From NCBI GenBank assembly GCA_973895155.1, contig OZ316899.1, positions 10,478,001 through 10,542,000 of the forward strand: a stretch of DNA of 64,000 nucleotides. The letters run 5' to 3'. Below the pieces are notes generated by a model that saw only the letters and a program-made list of their open reading frames with translations, had not been told where the DNA came from and did no database searches. Origin of the DNA: Marsupella aquatica. Its lineage: Eukaryota; Marchantiophyta. The translations under genes and the position numbers were made by a program. This document shows, in pieces, positions 22,411-33,189 of the stretch (within the stretch, counting starts at the first letter, position 1; each line of letters opens with the position of its first letter).

Positions 22411-22781
22411 GCTTTGATACCAATTGTTGGAATATGATCTTGACCAAACAAGACAACGTCAACATATGTGAACAAACATCCCTAGACTCCGACATTGAAA
22501 GTACGTGGTTTATCCCATTTGGGCTACGTCCATGGTCGTGAGAGAAATACAGTAATATAAAATGATTACACCTGCCATAGCCAACGTGCTAGAGCTCCTC
22601 CTCTCACTCTATCACTCTCTATCCTCAAGAGTGAACCTTCAAGTGTGAGCACAAGTTTCCGTTCCCCTTGGGTATACCCCCTCCCATGGTCTATGGGAAC
22701 CAGGAACTCAAACTAGTGCTATCCTAGGCTACTTAAGTCTAGCTTGAAATACATAGATTATACTAGAGGCATAACCTAACA
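22411..22781 (-). repeat. Copia-type LTR with adjoining primer-binding site, minus orientation
   Basis: On the plus strand TGTTGG (22425) to CCTAACA (22781) is a 357-bp TG...CA unit with inverted ends TGTTGG/CCTAACA. Just left of it, GCTTTGATACCA (22411-22422) is the complement of TGGTATCAAAGC, close to the initiator-Met-tRNA primer site TGGTATCAGAGC. So this is the 5' LTR of a minus-strand element whose body (22.0-22.4 kb) carries no readable gag. Confidence 0.65.
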
Positions 22782-22789
22782 TTTAGGGT

Positions 22790-23700
22790 TATGGGTGGAG
22801 TTATTTTATTTTTGCCAAAAATTACTACTACAGACTGATTTGGACAAAATTGACTGATATTATTAAAACAAAATTCCGGATGGACCAAGACATTGTCCCT
22901 GACCATCCCCATGGACTGCATAGACCAATCATTATGTTTACATCAAAAAGAAAAAGGAACCGGTCGCGGATTTCAGTTGGCAACTTTGACTACCTTGGGG
23001 AGAAAGTGGTCAAGATGTCAAGGTGATCCTAAGTAATGGCATGACGTCTCGACGTAGTTTAGGTTCAAGGTTGTCAAGTTGTCAAATTATCAAGGAAACC
23101 CATTCAATAATGTAATTGAAACCGGCTGCAAACAATTAAAAAAATCATGTACAAATCACATTCAAGTCAAAAGTGTAAACAATATTATCTAAAAGAAATG
23201 ACCTACAATGAGAAGTACATCCGAGCTTTGCGAGTCCATGTGAAACTCTTAGACAAAGTGGAGGTCCATTGGGCATTTAGTTTAGATATTTGATATTTCT
23301 ACTAGAGCAATCATTTCCCTAAGAAAGCACGCGGCAACATAATATGTTTCAACCAATTGGCACTGGTCAGTTGGGCAAGGGATGAGCCTAGAACCGAGAG
23401 GTCTCATTTCAATCCCCCCTCCACATGCAAGGGTTGTGGAGGGTGAGTATGTGTGTGGGTGGGGTGTAGCTCGGGGTGTAGTGGTGGGAGTCCCGGTTTC
23501 TTGCCAGCCCCTGGCTAGTTGGCTTTGGGGCTCTGGTCCAACCCTCTCTCCCACCTGGTACTGGGTATGACCCCCCTTGTGAGCTAGAGAGGTGCATGCT
23601 TGGGAGTTGATCCTCTATCCTATGTTGGATGGGTCATGCTCCTGAATATATCGTCTATCCTTGGATGTTCAGCTTTAGGTATTCAAGGGAAAAAAACATA
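22790..23700. other. Intergenic, nothing recognised
   Basis: ORFs of up to 90 codons lack motifs. The part at 23.4-23.6 kb is rich in G and T. No terminal repeats seen. Confidence 0.5.
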
Positions 23701-23717
23701 ATATGTTCCCTAGGTCT

Positions 23718-23857
23718 ATCATTTGAAGTCGTGAAGTTTGTGTCTTTATTTCAATTCAGGTCTGGAAATAGAGGGTTGGTCGAAGCGATCATTTGAAGTC
23801 GTGAAGTTTTGTGTCGTTATTTCAATTCAGGTCTGGAAATCGAGGGTTGGTCGAAGC
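23718..23857. repeat. 70-bp tandem duplication upstream of the sulfurase-like gene
   Basis: A 70-base unit starting ATCATTTGAAGTCGTGAAG is repeated at 23788 with a few differences (one added T, T/G, A/C). It lies in the probable promoter or leader region of the gene at 24425. Confidence 0.85.
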
Positions 23858-24424
23858 AGACTCAGACGGCATTTGTAATTTTGCGCGCAGCTTTTCCTTT
23901 CCTTCTCAGTGTCCATCCCGAGACGGAATCTCAGAGTTTCGTTCCACTCACTGTAAGTCCGATCTCCGCTTCAGGTCCAGTCTAAGCGTTGTCTAGCGAA
24001 TTCGAATTCACAGCCGTGCGAAAAGGACGCCTTTCATATTCTGATATTCCCAGGGTGGCATAGGACTCTACTTCGTTGTTAACCCTAGTGACTCGAGATA
24101 CAGCAATTCTACATCCACCTACATTGCCTTCTACCCGAAACTGGCGTCAGTCACGAAGATGGGGTCTAACCCAGTACCACCTCGCCCGCGCAGGCAGAGG
24201 AGTAAAGAGGAGGAACCAAAGGTGAAAAAATGCTCGTTGGACAGATAAATTTATGTTTTAGATAAGTCGGCGTGTGCTATCGTGTAGTGCAGTCCTTGGC
24301 GATTGTTCTTACAAAGTGATTTCAATTGTAGGGGATGCCAGTTTCTTGGAAAACGATTCTTGAATTCATTAATCTTCTGCTTTCCATGTTCTCGACGGAA
24401 CTCGAGTAAAGGAGTCATTTGCGG

Positions 24425-25441
24425 ATGGTTTCTGTTCTCCAAATTCCTTGTCATCCCTATTACATGTGTACTAATGGATTGGAAGACCTGCAGGCTCGGA
24501 CTTTCGTCATCCCTCCTCATATCATTGCGGAGGCCATGTCGTCGCTGCATGGACTAGATCTCAGATGGTCGGGCCCAATCACCTCGACAGAAATGCGATA
24601 TGTAGAACAGTACGTGCAAGCGCGGTATCCTGAGTATTATGAGGGTCTTATGGGGAACAAGCCTGTTGTGACTGACCTTCCCAGTCTGAAGGAAGATCGG
24701 GAGGACAATGAGAATTGCAGCGGCAGCAGTGCGAGTAAGCTAGCAGAAAGGAGGTCTCCAAATCCTGCTCATGATCTAACAGCGTGTTTTGGAAGTGCAC
24801 TTCCAGAGCCGAGGAAGATGCCGCTGGAACCTTCACGACTTCTAGACATACTAACGAAAAAGTTTACATCACGTGACAGTTCAATTTCCATCCCGGAGAT
24901 ACATGCACGAAATAGAGTGCTGAAGGCCTGTGAATTGCAAGAGAATGACTATGTAGTGGTCTTTACGACAAACCTTAAGGAGGCAATGATGCTAGTGGGT
25001 GAAAGTTATCCCTTCTTTAGGTATAATTATTACATGACAGTACTGGAGGAGCAAGATGATTGCATACGAGAATTTGCAACGTACAAAGAAGCAAAAGTTC
25101 TTCCTGCACCGGTGAGTTGGCTGGATTTGAGAATCGCGGGCTCAAAACTGAGTCAGTATTTCAGGAAAAAGAGTAAGCACAGTCCTAAAGGCTTGTTTGC
25201 TTACCCAGCTGATGTGAGAGGCACTCGGAATTCTTTGCACTGGGTGTCAGAGGCTCAGCGAAATTGCTGGCATGTTCTATTGGATGCCACCGAGCTTATT
25301 TTGGGAGAAGACCAACTTAACCTCACCTTACATAAACCTGACTACGCTCTCTGTACTCTGCGTAAAGCTGTGGGGCAAAGACCAACAATCACTTGTCTAT
25401 TAGTACGGAGGAGCTCTTTTGGAACAATATCACTTCGTTGA
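24425..25441 (+). CDS. Molybdenum cofactor sulfurase-like (PLP-transferase fold) protein
   Basis: An uninterrupted frame of 338 codons from ATG 24425 (in-frame TAA upstream at 24407) to TGA 25439. The C-terminal half matches the plant MOCOS-like aminotransferase-fold family: ENDYVVVFTTNLKEAMMLVG, ESYPFFRYNYYMTVLEEQ, SPKGLFAYPADVRGTRNSLH, NCWHVLLDATEL and PDYALCTLRKAVG. Asp in VLLDA fits the PLP-binding Asp; Lys in TLRK falls near the PLP lysine of true sulfurases. The N-terminal part (IPPHIIAEAMSSLHGLDLRW, then EMRYVEQYVQARYPEYYEG) is followed by a low-complexity linker, and the CLDYxG region seen in Arabidopsis relatives is absent. At 338 residues it is short. A 5' leader with a 3' splice site (AATTGTAG, 24331) is likely, and a first exon with an ATG at 24160 is possible. 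This is the only intact host-like gene in the window. Confidence 0.78.
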   Translation: MVSVLQIPCHPYYMCTNGLEDLQARTFVIPPHIIAEAMSSLHGLDLRWSGPITSTEMRYVEQYVQARYPEYYEGLMGNKPVVTDLPSLKEDREDNENCSGSSASKLAERRSPNPAHDLTACFGSALPEPRKMPLEPSRLLDILTKKFTSRDSSISIPEIHARNRVLKACELQENDYVVVFTTNLKEAMMLVGESYPFFRYNYYMTVLEEQDDCIREFATYKEAKVLPAPVSWLDLRIAGSKLSQYFRKKSKHSPKGLFAYPADVRGTRNSLHWVSEAQRNCWHVLLDATELILGEDQLNLTLHKPDYALCTLRKAVGQRPTITCLLVRRSSFGTISLR

Positions 25442-26106
25442 TCGTGAGTAGCTGTTCATATAAGTAGCTGTCAAACTTCTTTTGGCTGGAGTAAAATCCC
25501 TCATTGTTCAGTGTTGGCACTCGGGATCAGACTGCTTTTTAGTTGCTCCTGTTTTGTGTCTCCCGGTATATGCCCGTGCTACCATTCTGCAGAGCGGTGA
25601 AAGGAAGTTCTGCCACGTTGGCAGGCCATAGGATTTAGCCAGGGCCTTCACCCCCCCATTCTTGGCCCCGCAGGTTGTCGACAAACTTAGACTAGCTTGC
25701 TAGTACATCTTAGTATAGCTCAAGCGATCACCCCAACAATCTTTAACTTCTGTCTCTGCCCGCAGTTTTCGTTGGCAATCAACATGACAATCAAGGCTCT
25801 GCATGTGCAATCTTTGGTTTTGCAAACAGTGCTGTCGCAACATAGTGCTGTTTGTTGCGACCTTGTCTTATCTTTTTAGCTTCCCTCGTCTTCACCTTCC
25901 AGACTTTCGTTTGATTTGAGCGATATTGTACATATATTCAACTTAGCGACTTGTGTTGTTAGCACCATTCAGAGCTGGAAGCAAGAGATAGGTAGGTTGG
26001 ATTCCCAAGCAGGGACTTTTGTAAGAAAAACTAGCTGCGTTATTGCCAATGGTGTGATGAGTATGTTCTGCTCGTTGTGAAGGAATTTGCATGAGTTGCC
26101 AGTGGG
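25442..26106. other. 3' flank of the sulfurase-like gene
   Basis: T-rich non-coding sequence consistent with a 3' UTR. TGTACATATATTC near 25930 could be a plant far-upstream polyadenylation element. No other gene seen. Confidence 0.4.
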
Positions 26107-26390
26107 GCGATGAGGATGCCCTTCTCATTGTGAACGAATATGAATGAGGCTTAATGGTAGCCTGGAGTGGTTGCTCTTGCCTGTGAAAGGGTCGTTTGCA
26201 TGAGTCTGACAAGACGAAGCTCTTGTATTGTGACGGAGAATGCGTGATGCTTATTTGGCGCCTGAAATGGTCGCTCTTGTCTGTAAAATGGTTTATGCGA
26301 TGAGTCTGACGAGAGAATTCTTCATCTCACTTTAAGGAGTTTGCTAAAGACTTAATGGTTACTTGAAGTGGTGGCTCTTGTCTGGTAGAT
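26107..26390. repeat. Degenerate tandem repeat, about three units of 90-105 bp
   Basis: Three imperfect units each contain GATGAG, then TCTCATTGTGA or a variant, then a block such as GTGGTTGCTCTTGCCTG or GTGGTGGCTCTTGTCTG. Strong drift between units suggests an old duplication. Confidence 0.6.
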
Positions 26391-26636
26391 ACTAGTTTTT
26401 CATCACTTTGAGCACTTAACTCTAGCTGGTTAGACGGCTACAAGTTATCCGTTTGATGTATATGGACTGGCATCCGTACATACTTGATGCTTTTTAGTAA
26501 TAGTTAGCAATCAGGTTGTAGACAGGGATAGGTTTGTATGTTATGTTGTGTGATGACCACATGTCCAGTCCTAGCGATCCAGAAGGGCAAAATTTGAGTA
26601 AATAGTTGCACAGATGAGATAATGCTTGCATCGTCT

Positions 26637-26804
26637 GATTCTGGAAGCCCTTGATAAACACAAGTTAGGACTCCCTAGACAGTGATTGTACATTCCCCTG
26701 GGACCAAACTTGCATTATGAGATTCTGGAAGCCCTTGATAAACACAAGTTAGGACTCCCTAGACAGTGATTCTACATTCCCCTGGGACCAAACTTGCATT
26801 ATGA
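26637..26804. repeat. 84-bp tandem duplication, two near-identical units
   Basis: GATTCTGGAAGCCCTTGATA starts both units (26637 and 26721). The units differ at about one base (GATTGTAC versus GATTCTAC), so the duplication is recent. Confidence 0.9.
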
Positions 26805-27133
26805 GATGATCAGAAAACAATAGTCTGCAAGGGTCACCCACAGTCAGCAACAGTAATAAGCTGGCCCGGTGGAAGATTGGTCGACCACATGTACCTGACC
26901 CAGAGAATGGTTGTGGACTGGACTGGGGATTCTGCCCTTACAAGGTTTCAACAATAACCCAACATTTATGTGCTTGAAATTGCACTCTTTTCTACTAGTG
27001 TCTCCTCACAAAGCAGAGAGTGAGTCTGTAGAAAGCAGATGCTCATCAAAATCGGAGTCAATCTAAGAGTATAAGTGGCTCTCAGGCTTTAAAAGCCATT
27101 TTGATCTCTCAATCATCGTTTCTCCCCTAGCCC

Positions 27134-28640
27134 TTAGCAGGCGAGTATGTTTCCTGCTGGGTCCAATATCTTCACAGGCTCCAAGGACATTGTCGAGCAT
27201 CTTAGCGAGGAGCGTGTTAAGATCAAACGAGCGACGTCTGTCATATTGAAGAAGTGCTCACTCCTGGCAAGCCAAATAGACCATAGAACTTGGTAGACTG
27301 TAAATGCTCTAAGTGAGTGAGTCATATTATGACCCTTAAACAATCTGACTAGGGAAAGAATCTCAGTGTCTGACCAGGTAATTACATTAGGAAAGAGTCT
27401 AAAAGCCAGATTCCAGCATGTCTTTGCAAATGCACAGTTGAAGAAACCGTGAGGGATCGTCTCAAGTTTGGTGAGACAAAGGTTGCAGGTCCCCTCTCCT
27501 TGCCCAATCCTCTTTGCCCGAGCCCCTCTAAATAATCCTTGTGCAAGGATTCTCTAGACAAAAGTACGTGATTTCAATGGGAGGTCAGAGGTCCAAAGTG
27601 AGTTCCAAATAGTATTCCTGACCACTCAATCTCGGTAAGAGTTGACGACCAATTACGATCGAGCCTGACAAAATCAAAACCCCAGGGTTGAAGGATGTTG
27701 TACATATGGGCGCTGGGTACAACAAACATCTTTAGATTCACTTCCTGGTCTGTCCGTCTTCAATGAAAAGCCCAGCTACCTGTCCCTTCCCTGTCTGTTG
27801 ATAGTTCTAAAGGTCTTAATGAAATTGATGCAAAGCGCATTGGTGACGGTGTCCAGGCCTCTGATCCTTCCAAGCTTCCTATCCACCAGAGCGATGTCCT
27901 CTCCAATGCGGCAGGTGTCAGCCAAGTTTTTTATGCCCAGTCTCCCACAAAGTCTTATCACTGCAGAAAAACTGATATCATCCAAGAATTGAAATCCTAT
28001 GAGGCATCTAAGAACATCTTCAACGTGATTCCACCTAGCTGCCACAACTGAGTCACCAGGGGCAACGATAAGATGTGAGCGCAGAGCAGACCATGCTTTC
28101 CAGATATTTCCAGTATAGTTGATTTCGCAAAAAGAGTGTGGGTAGCTAGCTGAGTAGAAGCCTATCCAACAGCGAGTATCTGCTTCCTTCTAATGACTTC
28201 GGCATTCATCCATTTTGCCAGTTTCAGATTTTCATGTAAGAGTCTAGCCCATTCCGAGGATGGGGCATCCAAGGCTCTGGTGAACCATTTACATACTAGA
28301 AGCGCATTTGAGTGACTACGAAACTCTTTGAGACCCAATCCACCGTCCACTTTAGGCCTAGTAATCATTTTCTATGCCACAAGGGGTACTTCCTGTCTCC
28401 TTTCTCTATATCCCCAAAGGAAATCCCGGCAAAGCGCAATCATTGTTTTAGCCAACAATTCCAAAGAGTGCATGAACATCATGTGGTAAATAGGCACAAC
28501 TTTTAGAACAAGCGTAATTATGATCGTCCAACCTGTGAACAATAAGTTTGGTAGCCCAGGTGGAGAGTTCAGCACCGATTTTATCCAGAGAGAAAGAATG
28601 CAATTGAGAGGTTTACAAGGAAAGTTGGGACTTCATTCAA
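27134..28640 (-). pseudogene. LINE relic, 3' segment (RT thumb to C-terminus), minus strand
   Basis: From right to left: GWTIIITLVLKVVPIYHMMF, LCRDFLWGYRERR, PKVDGGLGLKEFRSHSNALL (a signature of plant L1-type ORF2 after the RT fingers and palm), and near 27300 VLWSIWLARSEHFFN, the C-terminal zf-RVT-type block. Several frameshifts and stops. Its start at about 28640 abuts a plus-strand LINE segment that holds the earlier part of RT, which is the layout of a twin-primed insertion. Confidence 0.75.
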
Positions 28641-28682
28641 ACTGATCTAATGGACACAATCTTAGTTTTTGGCGCACAGGTG

Positions 28683-28952
28683 AATTGGCTTCCAGGTTAA
28701 AGGATGGAATGATTAAACTTATTCCTAAGAAACCAGACAAGAGACAGTTGAAAGACTGGAGACCTTTCACTATGCTTAACACAATTTATAAGATTGTGGC
28801 CAAAATTGCGGCGAATACATTTGAAACCTCTTCTCAATCAACTTATCAGTCCGCAACAAACAGGTTGGGAGCCATATTGTAGAGAATGTATCTATAGCAT
28901 GGCTGATTGTAGATTGGGTTTGATGCAAGAAAGCCAAAATGCTCTTCCTTCT
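28683..28952 (+). pseudogene. LINE reverse transcriptase, 5' part before the nested insertion
   Basis: LKDGMIKLIPKKPDKRQLKD and WRPFTMLNTIYKIVAKI are the RT opening motifs of plant L1 elements; SIAWLIVDWV and KMLFLL continue after a small frame change. The frame stops at the CTTCT duplication (28948-28952), where family-B sequence begins. It resumes at 45949 after 17 kb. Confidence 0.8.
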
Positions 28953-30151
28953 TGTGATGCCTAGCCAGGAATCACTAGGCCAGTTAAAGTGGTAAAACCG
29001 GGAGTGTACCCTGAAAACACATTAGTATAGTAACCAAACAAGGAAAATATAAACAATTAAGGGTGACTATGGAACCTGAGCCGAGGCCGGAAGTAAGGAC
29101 GCCACGGCAGGGAACATGATTAGGGTTAGGGCGCGCTAAGTGCCGGCGGCTATAGGTAACCAATGGGAAGATCGACCAGGCAGGGGGGTTAAGGACCGTT
29201 CACAAAGAATGGCGGCTCATTTGCAAGCACTGACCAAACAGAGGATTGCGAGAAGCTGTCACGCCGTCAGCCTAGGCCTTAACCCGGGCTTTGGCTTAGA
29301 CAGGCACATCCTTTGTTAAAATGAGGATTCGGGCAGGGAGGGAGGCACAGAATGCACCTAACTCACACAAACTAGCGCTAAGTGCGCCTATAGTCATATA
29401 CGGACACCTCTTAGGTATGGTTTGTGTTCCGCTGCCGGAACGTACCTCAATCGATAGCAGATCGACCCCGGCTTACGGGCTTCTAAGCCTTCGTGTTGTC
29501 CGCCTTCGATCTGGATTCGATGGTATGGGTACTCAACCCGGGCTCGCAACCACTCACCCGCAAGCTGCACCCCGTGCACGACTTGGGTAGTGCGTTTGGC
29601 CAAGCGTTGGCACCTATACACAAGATTCACACATATACATATGCACAAGCATACAATCTCGATTTACACAAAGGAAATGATGGGAAAGGATTTTACTACA
29701 TAGGAGACATATGCGTACACTTAGTTGACCCAAAAGCTCTGGAATGAACAGGTCCGAGGCCGAGGGTGTACACTACAACGGAGCCCGGCTCCGCACTTGC
29801 CCAGCAAGCTTAGTCCTACACCCTCCCCTTGGTACTCTTTCACTCCCAGAGGTTGGGACTCCCCGCACATACCGCGGATGTCCAACACTGAGACTAAAAA
29901 TCCCCCCCCTTGCCTCTACCGAGGGTGGCACTAAATACTAAGGGCCAAGGAATGGAGTGCCCTCGTGCCCAAAGATTTGCTAACTAAGGTCCTAACTAAG
30001 CTGGTTGTCAGGCCGGAAAACGGCTTGTCTTATTAGAAGATCCTAATCTACGCAAGTTGTACAGCATGGCAGTGCTGCTTCAACTAGGGCAGGTGCTTGT
30101 CCCTATAGCCTAATTTAACTACTCCTACTCTATTTTAATTGTACTCTGCCG

Positions 30152-32748
30152 CTAATGCCTGGCACGCTTGCCAGAGCCGCCTGAGTGGGAGCGGCTATCC
30201 CGCTACCTTTTGAGCCTGTCGGCGTCCTGCTTGAGTAGCTGGACCTGGTCCAGCAGAGATTCATTCTCCCGCTTTGCCGCGTCTGCCTCTTCCGTGGCCT
30301 CCTGGCATGCCTCTTCCAGTTGTTGGGTGTTGCTCGTCAGCTTATCCACCAACTGGGCCTGTTTCGTGACTTCTCCTTGAAGCCGCGCCACCTCTGCCTT
30401 CAGGGTGTCAATCTCGGCTGTGTCCCGCTGAGACCTGGAGTCAGCTTCCTCCAGATCCTTTTGCCAACTGAGGACTTGCCCCTACAAACCATCAATCTTG
30501 GTCCGGAGCCGCGCGATCTTGGCATCCTTTCCGAGCCCGGCCTGTACTGCTAACGCTGCTTGGGCCCTAGCCTCGGCAACCTGGTCCTCCGTGGCCGTTA
30601 CCTGAGGCCGTAGTTGCTGGAGTTCAGCCTCCAGGGTTGCCACTTCGTCCTTCAGGTAGGCAGACTCAACCCGATATCGCTCTATTCTCTGCGCTGTCTC
30701 TGCCTATGCATGTCCTGCCCTTACTGCCACAACCAACTCCTGGTTGAAGAAGTAGGTCACCCTCCGGGCCATGTATTCCCTGGTGTCCTGAGAGATCTGT
30801 TGCGAGAAATCTCCCAACAACCCGTTCAGAAATGTGCCTGGCGCAAAGAGTTCCGGATGGTCTAGACTATGTCCCTCTGGATTCGGGCACGGGTAGAGTC
30901 CAACCTGTGCGGGAGTAGGAGTGGACACATCCAGCCCTTGAGGTAAGTCGGTCGAAGGGGTTGGTTCCATTGGAGGTGGGCGGTTCTCCTGCACCACCGC
31001 GAGGGGTGGCAAAATCCCCTCGGCTATCGTGGCATCTGCTTTGGGTGCAGCTTCATCCGGCCCGGCTTCGATTGCATTGTCCCGATTGATCGCGTCTAAG
31101 GTCATGATAACGTCAATGGGTATGCCTGGCGGGGCGGCAGCGGTTGGTTGCGGGGCCGGGGTAGCAGGACTTGTAGCCGCCAGACTTTGGGCCTCAGGCT
31201 GCGGTCGCCTCACCTCGGCTAGGAAGACCCATTTTGGCGGGGTCAGCTCGGGCTTGTTGAGACGCGGGAGGCTCCGGCGGTCGAAACAAGCGTACCACTC
31301 GATGATGATTTTGATGTGGCTAGCGAAGTACGCCCTTCCGCCAAGGTACAAAGTCTTCCTTCTCCGCTCCATCTCCTCGTGGAACTTCTTGACAAAGAAG
31401 GACGCCCACTTCCTAGGCCGATAGTTCTCTACCTGGATAACCTGAGCGGCCAAAATTTCTCCTCTGGGTTCCATCATGTGGAGGGCATATCGCTGGAACT
31501 CCAGGCATTTTGCTACCTCCGGGATGAGGCACGTCCTCATTAAGAACCCATTGTCCACTACCCCCTTGGCCGGGAAGCTAGATGACTGGTATTTAGCTCC
31601 CTTGCCCCTAGGAGCCCGCGATTCTACCTGGTTTATCCCCTCGGGTAAATCGAAAATCATCTTCAGACGTGCCTCATTGAGACACATCACTCTCCCGTGC
31701 GCTTGGGTTTGTTGACGGGCCTTGTCAAAGTTCTGAATGAACTCCGTCATATCCCGCCCGTAGTACCTACTTCCGTTCCAAGGGAGAGAGGCGAGGTGCT
31801 CAAACCCTTGGGTCTTCAGATAGCATGCATGCTTGGGGTGGAGGATGTTCTTGTGAACGTTGTCCCCCATGCAATGCATGGTCAGCTTGGCTACCGCAAC
31901 CATGGCCAAAGGCAACCCGAATACGGCTGCGGGCTCCTTCCTCTTCCTACCCTGAGACTGATTCTCGGGGTGACTAGAAGAGGGGGACATCTCTCCATCC
32001 TCTCGGTCGGGTGGTGGTAGCACGACTGCCATGAGTATTGGTGCCAAAGCTGCTAGAGTTACCGTGTTATCCTGGAGTGGTGCTGGGTTGTTCGGCGCTT
32101 ATTGAGTCGTACCCCGCGGCCGTCGATTCAGAGGAGGGTGAGCCTCCTCGTCTTTGGAGCTAATATTTACCGCATTCACCACAGATCGTATTCGGAGAGA
32201 CAGTGGGACCGGTGGTGGGACCGGCTCGTCTGAGGCCAAGGAAGTGTAGGCGCGAGTACGGGCACGGGTTGGCCGGCACTGGTCGTTGATGGTAGAGTTG
32301 CCATGAAGTTCTGCAGGTGCCGGTGGAGGTTCTCCAAAGCAAGTGAAGACGGCCCTGTCGACCGGGCAGTGTTGAACTCGCTGTTGATGATAGTCCAGAC
32401 CCAAGCAGGGATGTGGTCAAAGTGGTGCCGCTGCAAGTCGATCATGCTTGGGATATTGAAGACCTTGTCTGGAAGCCGAAGCAATGCTTCCCAAAAGCTG
32501 ATGTATTTCCCTCCGTCGAAGAAGTACCCTGATACTTCTTTGGGTTGGTAAAGCTTGCTCTGGGATGGGTAATCAAAGTTAAGGAGATAGTGGTGTCGTC
32601 TTGCTAGGCGGATGGCTCTCTCGTATTCGCGTTCGATCTCGTATTGGCGCGGGTTGGCGTGTTTCAATGAGTCATCCAAGTGCCCTCCAATAGACAGGAA
32701 CTGAGTCCAGAATGGTATGGCCGAACTGGAAAGGATCGTGTGCGACAT
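30152..32748 (-). pseudogene. LTR-encoded protein of family A, copy 2
   Basis: It starts at ATG 32748 (SHTILSSSAIPFWTQFLS), 100 bases after the TATA box, and ends at TAG 30152 after KRARH. The longest intact block is 30704-32047 (447 codons). That block holds the conserved centre (MHCMGDNVHKNILHPKHACY, then GFEHLASLPWNGSRYYGRDM and KMIFDLPEG), a NGFLMRTCLIPEV segment and FAPGTFLNGLLGDFSQQI. The last 150 codons are heptad-rich coiled coil. Two or three frameshifts separate the blocks. I do not recognise a known enzyme or a gag motif. The basic end suggests nuclear or nucleic-acid contact, by inference. Confidence 0.75.
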
Positions 32749-32847
32749 TCAGAGAAGATAGTAGGTGACTAAGGGAAAGCGAGAGAGCCGGGATCGAAGC
32801 TGGCGCGTGGACTGAAGAACTGGTGCATTGCAAAGGATCGGCCCCCC

Positions 32848-32854
32848 TTTTATA
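32848..32854 (-). promoter_or_regulatory. TATA box of the family-A 3' LTR
   Basis: TATAAAAGGGGGG on the minus strand. It lies about 100 bases before the LTR-encoded ATG, so transcription would begin just ahead of that ORF. Confidence 0.65.
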
Positions 32855-33189
32855 CCCTGAGAGCTCGTCGACCGCCCGACGCCTCCTCGTTGCTTATAGG
32901 CCAAGCCTTTCATGCTCGCAATGTACTGGCCCCTTCGCCGGTCCGGGTCAGCTTGTGTCAGTGGCCGCCTCCCGGAGTTCGTTATACGGACCCGAGGGAG
33001 GAGGAAAGGGGGCCCATTACACGCTCGCAACCCGGGCGTGCGAATGGCGACCCACCGCCAGCCCGAACATGAATTCCCCTTATTGACTAATGATTTCCTA
33101 CTCATAATGGCTACCTAAATACTATCGTTATGCTAATATTAACGGCCTAAGATACCCCTAACGTGCATGCTAAGTGCGGTTAGATTGAA

